Below, piece by piece: positions 20,301 to 30,259 of a DNA stretch of 64,000 bases. Position 1 is the first letter of the stretch; every line of letters begins with the position of its first letter. The translations under genes and the position numbers were made by a program. The DNA comes from Stenopsyche tienmushanensis (lineage: Eukaryota; Arthropoda; Insecta; Trichoptera; Stenopsychidae): positions 2,232,001-2,296,000 of the forward strand of contig WACJ01000530.1 of assembly GCA_008973525.1 (NCBI GenBank). The letters are read 5' to 3'. The notes below the pieces were generated by a model, which did not search any database, had not been told where the DNA came from, and saw nothing but the letters and a program-made list of their open reading frames with translations.

Positions 20301-23300
20301 TGGGACAAATAAATTGCTGGGAATCCCTTAAGGAAGGACGCCTTATCAATGAGTGATAGTTCACGCGGCACCCAGAGTGGCTTATCTATTCCTTGCAAAA
20401 CGATTCGGTCGATCTCGTATATCATCAATTGGTCTAGTTGCTAATTGAGACAAGCGCGCCCCCGGCTTTCGGAGGCTTTCGGGGAGTACCTCGGGAGATT
20501 GGCGCGGATGAGCTTCCCGAGGCAGACGGTTGGCGGCATAATATATCGCTTATTGCTTTTGTTCCTCCCCTTACATATTGTTGTACGTCGTATCGGAAAT
20601 AATATTTTTCCGCATGGCGATATTTTCTTAATGAGAATCGTGCCTGCACCAAAAATACGCCTATCGTTAAAGCAACGAAGCCGAGGCGTTATCTATTTCG
20701 GCAGAGCTCGCTTTCACTCCCTCCGAATGTTGGCCTGTAATTTTGCTTGTCAACTCTTCGACAACGGATAGACTCGCCTTTTTTACGACCTTCCATGGGG
20801 ATGCTCTTCGTGGAACCGGGACCCATCGCCCAATAAATTTGCGACACATTTGCCACAAACGTGATGCAACATAATACACCCCTGTATCGCAACTAGTCCC
20901 ACATACCTTCCACACATACTATACATAATGGATCATTAAGATTGCCAGATAAAAAGAATGATGTACAAAGCACTATTCGACTATACCTTCATGCTTAAAT
21001 GACAGGGATATATCCATTATTTTTCCAAGGCATGTATAAATAATTTTATACCGGCTTTAAATTTAAATCTACAAAGCTGCTTTTTTATCTACAAGTAGTT
21101 TACGCTAATCATTTTTAAATAAGCATCATCTACTTTCGATATAAGATAGTAAGGGCTTCGGTAGACGTGGCTAAAGTTGTAACGTGGGAACTTGATTGAA
21201 GTATTGCAACTTTCAAATCATTGGAATATTAAATACATATAATACATACATCATATGTAGGATTGACATCTTTTTTCGAGATAATTTCGAGACATATTGC
21301 TCAAAACTGATATAAATATATGCAATTTCATGATATTTTCTACTGATAAACCATTTAATACATGTAATATACCTAATTTTCCTATGAATTTTTAATATAT
21401 ACTTTTATTTCTTTGATATTATACGAGCCAAACGAACACACATTATTGACTTGCAATAAAATTAAGTAAGCGGACGTTTTACAGACGTTCAACAGATAAG
21501 TCATATGTGCAAAAGAAAGGACTATTTTGACATTTATGCAATATTAATGGATAGCTTTTTTGAAATTTCAAGACAAATTCAGGATAGTTGACAATCTTCC
21601 TTCCATGGAAATCGAAACCGAATCCCGAACGACATGACTCTGAAAAAATCAGGGAATTAAAAGGGGAAAAACATCCACACCCTCCATATTCAACAGACCT
21701 GACACCGATGGATTCGATCTTTGGCACATTCTCTAAATGATAAATCTGGGCGCTTGGAAAAAGTGGCGTAACTACTAATTGACGCGCTTAGGCGATGCCT
21801 AGGGGCAGTAACTGTCTAATCTATGTATACATACATACAGTACATATATGTTTTTCAAATTGTTATATTAACCTATCCCTACCGGTGATGTATTTACTAC
21901 ACCTCGACTCTAATAATGGGAATATCGATATGAAATATAATAGATGCGGGCTTCAGAGTTTTTTTATTCCTCCGTAATATAATTACGAATCACATCAAAG
22001 TATTATAGTATAAAAGTATTCATCTACAGCTACGGAAATAAATAATTTGTTGGGAAATCGGGATTTTGGCGAGTTTTTATCCGTGTCTCAGCAGATTTTT
22101 ATCAGTCACATTGATGGTATTATACGAAAATGGTCATCAACTCGAACTAGCATTTAAATATCTGATGACGACACCTCCAACAAGTGTGGAGGCTAAGCGT
22201 GCATTTTCAGCAGCAGTTGCCTGGTTTCCAAAATCAGATCCAGACTAAATGACGAAACACTCGATGCTTTTTATTGTTTTGTAGACGTTGTAATCGTTCT
22301 GTAGACATGTTCAGGTATGGCGTCTATTCGTCATGTCAACTGTCCGAAAAGCGGACCGATTGGATGCACGGGCCTTGTAGGCACTCCGTCCTCTTTTAGT
22401 GCTTTTTGTGAAATTTTCAGGGATAAATGCGAATCTGCGATCGATGGACCCATGTCTCATCCTAAATTGATGCACAAAACAGTGAAACATCGCCGAACAC
22501 TCAATTGAAACATGATCACGACGCTGTTTTTGTTCCATTGTGAGCAAACGCGGCACACATTTTGCACACAGCTTTCTCATGTCCAAATTTTCAGTCAATA
22601 TGCGATGTACAATATTTTTTAAAAGGGCTACCATTTCTGCCGGATAGCGCGCTTATAGTTGACAGCCATCAGTAGTATATGCATTAGTATTTCCACTATT
22701 TATCATTCGTACAAATCCACTTATCTGTCAGGACCGTCGCAGCGTGTATGAAGCTTGTATTTAAATAAATAAACACTGTCGATAGCACACAATATTTGTA
22801 CATTTCTTCGCCTAAACATAAACAATACACTTGAAATCGATGAATTTGGGTTATTATTGGTCGATAAATTTGGGTTATCAATCTATATAATTGTACGATA
22901 TACGCAAGACACTCCGTCTCTGTCTCCCATTCACAATCTCCGAACTACAAGATCTGTCTCTATTCGAGCTCAACGTATATGAATTCGATCGCAAATACGC
23001 GATTGAACTCCTCAAAAGGTTACACAACAGAAACGTGCTGTAAATAGTGAAATGAAATCCAATTTTATTTATGAACAACTGGACCGTTTCTCGCTGCCCA
23101 GCGGGAAGCGACTTGCCACATTAATTCTGCATATAATAAACATATCCACATGGTGAATGGTGGCTCATGAAGAATCTTCAGCAGGTCGGTACTGCGTGCT
23201 CTCAACGCCCAGATCGTTCAACATAATTCATCTTAATTATGCTACCGCTGAAGATTTACGTCTTATCAGCGTCTAGCGCGTGTTAGAAATTCCAACGATG

Positions 23301-24056
23301 CCCATACTTCTCGGTATCCGATGCTTTGATTTATTCAATCCATTGATTTGAATGATCACCCGAATAAATCCAAGCCAAAAAAAGAAACTGGATCCATTAA
23401 ATTAATGCTGATGATATCTAATTTCCAATAGAAAATCTATGAAAATGCATCAAACATCATGAATTTGTGTATCGTCACATTATAAATGATATATTTAACA
23501 TATATTTGTATACATTTATGCAATTTATGATCTTATTACGCTAAAAAATAAGCAACGGTATAAACAAATACGTCATTTTGTATAATGTATACGTCCTAAA
23601 CATATTTTAATTCTGTATTTACAGGAGAATTTAAGAAAACACGTACTCTCCCGGACTATACACAAGAATAAATTCCTATACGAATGCGAATTTTGTTCAC
23701 CGCCCGATAAATACAATACAAATTTTGCAAAGGAGTTTCGAGTGCATCTGACGGTGACGCATCCGACGCAGTATCCCGATTTCAAATCCACGGCTTTATA
23801 CGTTACCAATTATTTAAAAGACGATCGACCGCTGCAAAGGTATTTATATTTACATTTGATATCTATTAAAATATATGATTTTTAACGAGTGCGTTTAATT
23901 TTCAGCGAGCAGGATTCGGTCGGCGCCATTACGTTTGTACAGAGCGAAGAAAATCCGGAGGAAAAGTCTTATAATGCAATCTTGGACGTGTTTCCGAGCG
24001 AGAGCTGTTATAACGTTAATGAAACGGGTGCACTTGTTCCTTATCTAGGCGAATAA
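17345..24056 (+). CDS. C2H2 zinc-finger protein, 3' part
   Basis: Exons at 17345-17530, 17613-17772, 23625-23839 and 23906-24056 join in frame with GT-AG borders, giving 236 residues and a stop. The first visible exon opens inside a finger (ILQQHITTH), so the gene starts upstream. Then follow CLEEGC-x12-H-x3-H, CAQC-x12-H-x3-H (split by the 82-bp intron), CPLC-x12-H-x3-H, CRYC-x12-H with a longer His spacing (split by the 5.9 kb intron) and CEFC-x16-H-x4-H. The linkers HSDERPHRC and HTGHRPFAC are of the usual TGEKP type. The tail is acidic and ends VPYLGE. A nuclear nucleic-acid-binding role is inferred from the fold; the target is unknown. AATAAA lies at 24243. The long intron holds LINE, mariner and hAT debris. 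I do not recognise the orthologue. Upstream exons could not be found. Confidence 0.85.
17993..18214 (+). other. candidate exon in the zinc-finger gene's long intron
   Basis: After CATTAG a 70-residue frame runs VEALITLAPELDGLSRCQLN, then PMEAVRKRALLCRDLRKLAA and GLVTLEPGLEHQQIVWPPY, then a stop. It is GC-richer than the intron around it and highly charged. It lies 220 bp after the exon ending at 17772. It may be an alternative 3' exon, a decayed exon or a chance frame. No family match. Confidence 0.3.
18215..18699. other. intron sequence, nothing recognised
   Basis: Part of the zinc-finger gene's long intron. A short family-E-like piece is at about 18590-18615. Confidence 0.35.
18700..18965 (-). 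repeat. family-B interspersed repeat, inverted
   Basis: Full-length reverse copy. Its terminal hairpin has lost the loop, leaving the perfect palindrome CGCTGTTAACAGCG (about 18702-18716). It ends at the (CT)n tract near 18935. Confidence 0.7.
19150..19400 (+). repeat. family-C dispersed repeat
   Basis: Same order of blocks as 8225-8545, interrupted by a C17 run at 19250-19266 and internally shortened. Confidence 0.65.
19250..19266 (+). repeat. poly-C run (17 C)
   Basis: Seventeen C in a row, inserted in a family-C copy where the copy at 8225 reads 'attgttgagctacataatag'. Length in assemblies is often unreliable. Confidence 0.9.
19540..19830 (-). repeat. Helitron-like repeat units, inverted
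   Basis: Two inverted units with 'ctgccatatcgttcattcg' and 'attgtgataaaactttgcc' (minus-strand reading), matching 14346-14620. Confidence 0.5.
19831..20433. other. AT-rich intron stretch
   Basis: Within the zinc-finger gene's long intron. Nothing recognised. Confidence 0.35.
20434..20915. other. CpG-rich block inside the long intron, unassigned
   Basis: Much richer in CpG than the flanks and open on both strands (108 codons plus; 82, 72 and 67 codons minus). A good minus-strand donor, GGAAG|GTATGT, lies at about 20904-20910. It could be a CpG-rich promoter or first exon of a nested minus-strand gene, or an unrecognised transposon. I see no family motif. Confidence 0.3.
20916..21539. other. 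AT-rich intron stretch
   Basis: Nothing recognised. Confidence 0.35.
21540..21745 (+). mobile_element. mariner transposase C-terminal relic
   Basis: The plus strand reads KIRELKGEKHPHPPYSTDLT and PMDSIFGTF, the segment before the last catalytic Asp of mariner (HPPYSPDLAPSDYHLF). A near copy is at 42840-42990. Both share the same Asp-to-Met change (P-S-D to P-M-D), so they derive from an already damaged master copy or share descent. Confidence 0.65.
21769..22280 (+). mobile_element. non-autonomous hAT element (family G) with transposase C-terminus
   Basis: Starts at AGTGGCGTAACTACTAATTG. At 22125-22250 it encodes LELAFKYLMTTPPTSVEAKR and AFSAAVAWF, the hAT C-terminal dimerisation pattern (PPTSVEAERAFSAAG). 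A related copy is at 35889-36400 and an inverted partial copy at 30765-30950. Most of the transposase is missing. Confidence 0.75.
22310..22430 (+). mobile_element. LINE tail fragment
   Basis: Reads ASIRHVNCPKSGPIGCTGLV, then TPSSFSAFCEIF, the same LINE tail carried by the hAT elements. It abuts the inverted mariner piece at 22430. Confidence 0.6.
22430..22634 (-). mobile_element. mariner transposase relic
   Basis: The minus strand reads VHRILTENLDMRKLCAKCVP, then RLLTMEQKQRRDHVSIECSA and FHCFVHQFRMRHGSID. This is the mariner linker region (L.M.KLCARWVPRLLT.EQK..R). It stops before the catalytic core. A sister copy is at 43405-43620. Confidence 0.75.
22690..22950 (+). repeat. family-C dispersed repeat
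   Basis: Divergent copy with 'tatcattcgtacaaatccac', 'gcgtgtatgaagcttgtat' and a distal 'ctctgtctcccattcacaat'. Confidence 0.55.
22951..23624. other. 3' part of the long intron
   Basis: AT-rich. I see only the acceptor TTTACAG at 23618-23624 of the next zinc-finger exon. Confidence 0.4.
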
Positions 24057-24329
24057 ATTGGTTTTAATACCGATTACGGTTGTTTTAATATTCCTAATTA
24101 CATCTATACCGCGTAAGATTCATATGCAAGATCTTAGACGACGATATGTGTGTTATAACGAGGGAATTGTGTACAAAAGGAACTGCTGATGTATCATCGA
24201 GGCACCGAATATCTCAATATAAAATTAAATTACATGAACTGGAATAAAATAAGGGTTAAAATTTAAATAAATACATTATGATTGAAAATTACAACACTTT
24301 ACGATACGTATTTGCGTTTTCACAAACAA

Positions 24330-24500
24330 TCCCCTGCAAAACTAAGGCCTCTTCTTCAATATCCATTCATAGGAAAGAGTAACATCCATCTCATTTGTAT
24401 CATACATTCGACTCCTCGTTCGCTCGATATTGAAGATAGCATGCGCTCCGAGTTCCATTTAGAATGCTCACCTAATCCTGGATGAATGTATTGAAGGACG
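24330..24500 (+). repeat. family-D repeat (RTE-like LINE 3' part)
   Basis: Shares 'ttgtatcatacattcgact', 'gctcgatattgaagatagca' and 'gagttccatttagaatg' with 28400-28680, 51185-51350 and 53685-53790 (-). Insect RTE-like LINEs commonly carry such a 3' end; that link is inference. Confidence 0.55.
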
Positions 24501-24888
24501 CTTTTAAATTTACTGGAAAGGACTGTCCGGAATACAAAGAAACATCGGAAGATAATGTTATCGTTGCGAAATAGAATTATTAATTTATCGCTCTTCCAGA
24601 CTTTGCTTGTTTCTCTCGTCTTCCTTTAATCCTCAACCAGACTAATATGAGATAAATCTATATAACGTATATCAAAACAGTAATCCGCGTATTAATTAAC
24701 TCAGTTCAAACGCATTTGAAGCGCTATAGCCCCGTGGAAGACATCACAGATGCGCACTGAGCGACAAATCAATTAATTACAATCAAAAGGATGTTTTTTA
24801 TTCATAGAATAAATTCTAATCGTATTTTAAATTCATAATTTGCAACTAAATTCATTTTTAAAATCATGTATCAAACACATTTGTATAA

Positions 24889-25101
24889 TTAATCGACGGT
24901 GATTCTGGTCAGGAAGTCATCGACAATGAGGACGCAATGGCTCGATTCATAATCGCGATGCGTCTTTGCGTTTATATCTTCGTTTACAATGCAATAAATT
25001 CTCGTTTTCGACGCGTTAAGATTTTCTGCCATCCATTTAAAGCTCAAACGTCGATCAGAATCCAAATGAGACGTCCTTGAACAACTTGTGCCATCAGAGA
25101 A
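24889..25101 (-). CDS. last exon of an unidentified gene, downstream of RpS21
   Basis: On the minus strand an acceptor-like TATCTAG ends at 25102. A 70-codon frame follows to a stop at 24891-24889: FSDGTSCSRTSHLDSDRRLS, FKWMAENLNASKTRIYCIVN, EDINAKTHRDYESSHCVLIV, DDFLTRITVD. Its codon use and mixed composition look like real coding sequence in an AT-rich setting. An internal ATG at 25032 would give 47 residues. It lies only about 150 bp past the RpS21 stop on the same strand, but it does not continue the RpS21 frame when spliced to RpS21 exon 2. Its own upstream exons must therefore lie beyond RpS21, or it is a decayed gene. I do not recognise the protein. Confidence 0.5.
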   Translation of the reverse strand, partial: FSDGTSCSRTSHLDSDRRLSFKWMAENLNASKTRIYCIVNEDINAKTHRDYESSHCVLIVDDFLTRITVD

Positions 25102-25249
25102 CTAGATAATACCAAATACTTATAATTTAAAAATTATTCTAAATTTGTTACAATTAAAAAGCAGATGAATATTTTTTACATTTTTATTATTTTTTTGCAA
25201 TATTTATAAAATTACGGTTAATCGCTCCAGAGGTGATCTTCATCGTTTT

Positions 25250-25924
25250 TCAATAATTGCTGAAATATAAATAAATCTCGTTTTATTAACACCATTTATT
25301 AATGTATGAATATTCAAATAAGTTGTTAAAATCGATATATACCTAGCAATGATGCCGTCTTTCTTTGCTAATCTTGCGATGCAATCATCAGATTCGCCCA
25401 TTCGTCGGATGGCTCCGCAGATTGCGTAGACTTTGAATGTGTCTGTCATGCGTCCCGTTTGTGGGTCAACCTCTGCGATATTCAGCTGGATCGATGCATG
25501 ATCTTTAGCGTGAATGAGTCTGTTGCTCGTGGAGCTGAAATAAATATATAATTTAATTAATAATTGCAGCGGTTCTTAAGACTACACATCATGTTTATTA
25601 TATAGTTTTTTAAGCATCCAATCACTGGATGACATGTCAAATGTCATACATAGTATACGATATGACGAACAATGATTGATGCGGATTGATTATGAATAAT
25701 TATACAATGTAAATAGATATTATACGATGATACATATCTGATGATCTTCTGAATTATAAGTACAAATTCTCTTGGAATTGTATTTTAAGGTTAGGTTGCC
25801 ACGAGCATGTCGGAAATCGACGCAAGCGAATGCTGGTGAGGATTTGAAGTGCGTATGTAATAAGCGGGCATTACCACTTCCTCGGGCAGTATAAATCAAC
25901 GAATTCTCCAGCGTCGTTCTCCAT
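25250..25924 (-). CDS. RpS21: 40S ribosomal protein S21 (eS21), complete
   Basis: Three exons on the minus strand (25924-25875, 25534-25343, 25259-25250) with GT-AG borders encode 83 residues, the family's usual length. It begins [18 protein letters not shown] and continues [20 protein letters not shown] and later [16 protein letters not shown], then [11 protein letters not shown]. These are hallmark eS21 blocks. The C-terminus is ASNY where other insects have TKNF or similar. It is a component of the small ribosomal subunit. The start is fixed by the conserved N-terminus. Upstream, a pyrimidine tract (complement of 25981-25997) fits the 5'-TOP start typical of ribosomal-protein mRNAs. AATAAA is on the minus strand at 25188-25183. 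The reading frame is intact. Confidence 0.97.
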
Positions 25925-25980
25925 TGCGGCGTTCTGAAGTTACAACGAAAGGCGAACACGCGACACGCTGCACGATCAAC

Positions 25981-25997
25981 AGAAGGAAAGGCAGGTT
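25981..25997 (-). promoter_or_regulatory. putative 5'-TOP tract of RpS21
   Basis: The minus strand reads AACCTGCCTTTCCTTCT about 57 bases upstream of the RpS21 start codon. A C followed by pyrimidines at the cap site is the usual translational control mark of ribosomal-protein mRNAs. The exact cap site cannot be read from sequence. Confidence 0.5.
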
Positions 25998-25999
25998 GG

Positions 26000-26365
26000 T
26001 ATCCCTGCAGCTGTCTATTGGCATCGCATTACTTTTCGCCAGTGTGTCGACCCATCGCAACGAAAAAATATATTTAAAATAATTTATAATAATTCAATAT
26101 AAACAATTTTGCTATTTGTCTCATATTAAATTTAAATAAAAATATTTTATGCTTAATTATTAAATTATTGGCTCATCAAATTTAAAATAACCCTTTCAGA
26201 TCTAATTTTTATTTAAATATACTTAATAAAAAGTCTCTTATCTGGAACAAAAGCATGTAAAAAATTATACATTTTCAGAAAAATACAGTGTGTATATTGG
26301 CAATGTACAAATGGACTGAAACGGTGTAAAATATTTTTTAAATTGCCAAACTACATCTATATTGA
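26000..26365. other. AT-rich spacer upstream of RpS21
   Basis: The RpS21 promoter should lie in its first part. No other feature seen. Confidence 0.35.
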
Positions 26366-27180
26366 AGTACACTAAGACCTCCATATATAACGGACTAGTT
26401 GGGGGGAGGGGGTGTCCGTTAAAGCCGAAAGTCCGTTATATAAAAATAGGTTTAAAATAAATCGTTTTTTTTTTTGAGTGGCTACAAGATATGTGTGTCC
26501 AACCGGTCCGCTTTTCAGATCGCTGATATGACGAATGGGCGCCTCGCGATCGGATACCATACCTGAATATGTCTACAGAATGATTACAAGCTCTCACAGT
26601 TGTCAGACGGAGACTGATTAGTTTGGTTGTTTAAATTTTACAATCGGTCGAAAATATTGTTGTCTTTATTTTATTGCGGGTTTACGCCGGCTGGGTCGAA
26701 CCAATGTTTAAGGAATAACGAAGAAAAGAGAGATTAGACAACAGTAAATATTATAAAAACGGACAGCCAATCAGTGGTGATTTTATGTAAAGTAGAATAG
26801 TCTAGTAAAATAAAAATCATGTACCATTCTCGATCGGGTCGATATTCTGCATTTTGCGCCCGTGGCGAGTGCCTGCTTTGCCACACCCTTGTTACGGCCC
26901 TGGATAACTTCATTTTTGGCAATATTGTTCCTTCTTCTTCGTTATCTTCACTTCCATCCTCATTTTTTAGGTTCATAACTTTATCTGCTATTTCACTTTC
27001 AGCCATGATATTGTAACCAGGGTCACCCGCATCTAATTCTAACCATTGTAAAAAATCTTCCTCAGCTACTTCTCCTATAATATCTAATTTTTTATTAATC
27101 ATTGGATTGATTCTTTTCCGTTTGTCCATATTTAAAGAATAGGATTGCGAAAATTTACATTAATTTACTGGAGTATCAAA
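26366..27180 (-). mobile_element. pogo/Tigger element, internally deleted
   Basis: The left end (26366-26450) has the 'tataacggactagttgggg' and 'gtccgttatataaaaatagg' pattern of pogo/Tigger terminal repeats. At 27129-26890 the minus strand reads DKRKRINPMINKKLDIIGEV, then AEEDFLQWLELDAGDPGYNI and an acidic stretch NEEEGTILPKMKLS. The first block resembles the N-terminal HTH of pogo transposases (KRKR...KL.II). The second resembles their extreme C-terminus (E.DL.EWL.ID...... acidic tail). The two are fused in frame, so the DDE core was deleted. A hAT copy is nested in it. Confidence 0.6.
26460..26902 (-). mobile_element. hAT family-A copy nested in the pogo element
   Basis: Minus-strand orientation. 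It ends at CAGGGCCGTAACAAGGG (complement of 26886-26902). The interior carries the LINE tail (SDREAPIRHISDLKSGPVGH). The distal terminal repeat is not seen. Confidence 0.7.
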
Positions 27181-27289
27181 TGCGTTCATTCACTTGGACT
27201 AAACAAGTTAATAAATTGTTGTAAAATTGTGTGAATCCCCGGCCTGCGCCCGGTACTGCGTTGAAGCCTACGCGTTATTTTATCAGGAA
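27181..27289. other. spacer
   Basis: Nothing recognised. Confidence 0.3.
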
Positions 27290-28080
27290 ATCCCCTAATA
27301 TTCTATCGCTCTGGCTAGGTGCAGTCTACCAGCAGGACGGCATTATATCTTAAATTCCAGTGCTAGACGTATGAAGAGATTATCATCAGCGCTAAAAATT
27401 GTTTTCATGCGGCGACACAGGACGGAAAAGCGTATTTTTCCATGTGAACAGTTTCTCCAATGCCAAAAAGGGAGGTTTTTACATCGTATTGTGACTAATG
27501 ATGAAAAGTGGATATACTACAATGATCCCAAGCATTATGAGAGCAGTAGCATCGACGTCAAAGCGAAATATTCATGGTTTCAAGCTCATGCTCTGTATTT
27601 GATGGAATCAGCTGGTATTATGAGCTGCTTCAACCCAACCAAATCATTACAGGAGATTTTTACCGAAAGCAATTGATGAGTTATGTCGAGTATTGAAGAA
27701 AATATTTAAAATATGCCCAAAGATTTTGATTTTGCAATCGCATCAGTGATCAAAACTTGCATGGAAATGATAAAATGGGAAATTTTATCCCATCCGCCGT
27801 ATTCTTCCAATATTGCTCCTTCTAATTATCACTTTTTCGATCAACGACTCATGATCTAAATGAGCAGCACTTCACTTCTTATGAAGAGACCATAAAATGA
27901 GTCAATTCTTGAGTAGCCTCAAAAGACGTGTCGTTTTTTCGTTAAGGAATTTAAATACTGTCAGAAAGATCTGCAAAATTAATGACTAGCGATGGGAAAT
28001 ACATTAATTGACTTGCTTTTTTAAATAAAGAGTTTATTTTCAAGAAAAACGGCAGGTCACACAATTAATATTTCATATAC
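27290..28080 (+). mobile_element. mariner transposase relic (catalytic region to C-terminus)
   Basis: The plus strand encodes FLHRIVTNDEKWIYYNDPKH, which contains the mariner IVT.DE.W motif with its second catalytic Asp. Then come LMESAGIMSCFNPTKSLQEI, and later, in other frames, SNIAPSNYHFFDQRL and C-terminal pieces. Frameshifts and stops make it non-functional, and the third catalytic position reads S-N instead of S-D. It is more complete than the other mariner pieces. Confidence 0.75.
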
Positions 28081-28399
28081 ATACATATTTCACGTAGTTT
28101 TTATATTTAAACCAGTTGTTCACTAAAGTTAGATCAACGGCGTGGAATATCATCCTCAAAGTCACTTTCCTGGATCTAATACATATCCTGTGGCAACATC
28201 ATTTGGTCAAGCAAGTCCACTCATGTTTGCATTATATAATTTTATCATTTCATAAAAGCGATAAAAACGAAGGCTTTTAGAATCGATTTATTCGAATCCA
28301 GCTGCCCAAATATATTTACTTTTTAGTATCCGTAATAAATGACAAAAAGATAAGTAATTGTCATATATCTTAATTCTCATACATTTGATGGCAGCACTA
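28081..28399. other. spacer, nothing recognised
   Basis: AT-rich. Confidence 0.3.
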
Positions 28400-28680
28400 C
28401 GATATATATCTTCATCATCATAGTGCAGCCACAAACCCACCACTGCAGAACTATGGGCCCCTTTTTAAATATCCATTCCCAGGAAGGGGTTACATCCATC
28501 TGGTCTGTATCATATATTAATTTCCTTATTCGCTCGACATTGAAGATAGCATAACCTCTGTATTTAATTTAGAACACTCACCCAGTGGGCCACCTGGATG
28601 AACGTATCGAAGGGCGCTTTTGGAGGCTAATTTCTTCCTCTATCCGAAGTCCAGTCCTTTCTTTCTTCACCTGGGTTTTA
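28400..28680 (+). repeat. family-D repeat (RTE-like LINE 3' part)
   Basis: Longest copy, starting at 'catcatcatagtgcagccac'. It continues past the block shared with 24330 to 'gaacgtatcgaagggcgc'. Confidence 0.55.
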
Positions 28681-28874
28681 TGTACTTTTAAATATGTAAA
28701 AAACATTTAAAAGTGCATTGCAATGTGCACAGGGACTAAAAGGGTTAAATATTCAATCGCCTGCATTTAAAAATAATTTTAAAAAACAATAACTAATTAT
28801 TGGCTTGTTTATAATCATGAGATTATTTTAAACATGCTCTTAAACTATTTTCAATTTGAAATAGACATTAATAA

Positions 28875-29172
28875 ATGTGTGTAAATTTGTCAGTAGCAGG
28901 ACGTTATTCAATGCGTTTGGACCAAAATAGGCAGTATAGGCGGGAAGAGCGGCTGCGTCAGTCTGGCCATTGCGTCAGCTGCGCCACCGGTTTGCGTCAT
29001 GCGCTGAAGAATAATACAGTCGCCGCCGTCGCCGGCAATCGGCGGTTGTCTCTCGTGCTTTTAAAGCTGTTCGTCCATTACATAACACTGTCAATAATTA
29101 ACGTCGTTGTTTATGTGTTAAACTTCGAACTCGGCCCTATTTGCACGCCGGATTTAAACGATGTCGTTGAAG
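28875..29172 (+). CDS. candidate exon of an unidentified membrane protein
   Basis: A frame with ATGs at 28875 and 28911 ends at a strong donor, GAAG|GTAAGC (29172/29173). The second ATG gives a basic head (MRLDQNRQYRREERLRQSGH, CVSCATGLRHALKNN), then a 26-residue hydrophobic segment (LSLVLLKLFVHYITLSIINV, VVYVLNF) and ELGPICTPDLNDVVEG. That is the layout of a signal-anchor (type II) membrane protein or a late first exon. It is much richer in CpG than its surroundings. No continuation exon was found on the plus strand before the next transposon block. No family recognised. Confidence 0.35.
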
Positions 29173-30259
29173 GTAAGCCCTTTGGGAGTGACGTCCGCCT
29201 CTCCTTTTATTTTCTTCATCTTATTTTAATACAGAAATCTTATATAGTTCAAGGTAAAGTAAAAGTGTTTTATTGACGTTCTACACGTTAACTCCATATG
29301 ACGTTAAAACCACGTTAAAATTCCATTATTTGAACTATCGTTATTTATTTTATTAAATGCACATTTAATTGATTTAATATAGATTAATTGCGTCAAAGTA
29401 TATTTGCAATAGGGGGTGATGGTGAAAATTTTATGGCCGCCATTCGACATGTCGCACATTTTTGACATATCAAAATATATTTATTTTTAAATATATACGT
29501 GTATTAAAATATATATTTATTTTTAATATAATGAGGATTGATTTTAATTAATTTTGATGGCCGAAAATTTATAATTTACCTCGAATTTAGTTTTATGATG
29601 CGGCGTACTGAACCATAAAAATTTACATTTAAGAATAATCGAGTGATCGACCTTGAGTTTTGGTCATTCTATAGAAAATTTCTCTCTGTAATCCGATTCT
29701 ATGTTTCTCAACATCACAAGAATCTACTACGCTACTAACTACACCACAACAAAAAAAATCACCATGTCTCCCTCATTAAATTTATTTGACAGATATTATT
29801 AAAAGGGGGGGAGTATTTAAATATTTTAAATATTGCTTTAGCGATTTTTTCCTGCAGATGTTTGATTTAAAAGGTTATTCGGTAAACCGACGCTCGCATC
29901 GACCCAATTGCGGTGTTTTGATTTTATCAGGAGTGCTGAAAATATTTAGCACTTCGGTTGGAAAATACATAGAAAGCTTTCGACATTTATTGAGGCTGAT
30001 TTATATCCTGAATCTATAGAATTTAACGTTGTTTTGGTGATGAAACTTAATAAAACATTGATGATTCATCCTCTATTCTAGATGCATACGAAATATGTCG
30101 TCCGACATGGAACCGGTCTTATTCTGTTTGGATTACTAGAGATCATCAACTTATAAATATTTTTTCATTAGGGTTTTCAGTTCCAAACATTTATATCGGC
30201 TCCAGTATTGGACCCTATGATAAAATGAAAACCCAACGATGAAACGTTACCTGCAACAA
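29173..30259. other. AT-rich stretch, possible intron
   Basis: Contains a strong acceptor-like TTTTTTCCTGCAG at about 29845-29857, followed by a 54-codon frame (MFDLKGYSVNRRSHRPN). Joined to the exon ending at 29172 it would hit a stop at once, so I do not link them. Confidence 0.3.

Noticed and set aside
29858..30019. Second exon of the candidate membrane protein at 28875
   Set aside because: Joining it to the donor at 29172 meets a stop at once, despite the good acceptor.
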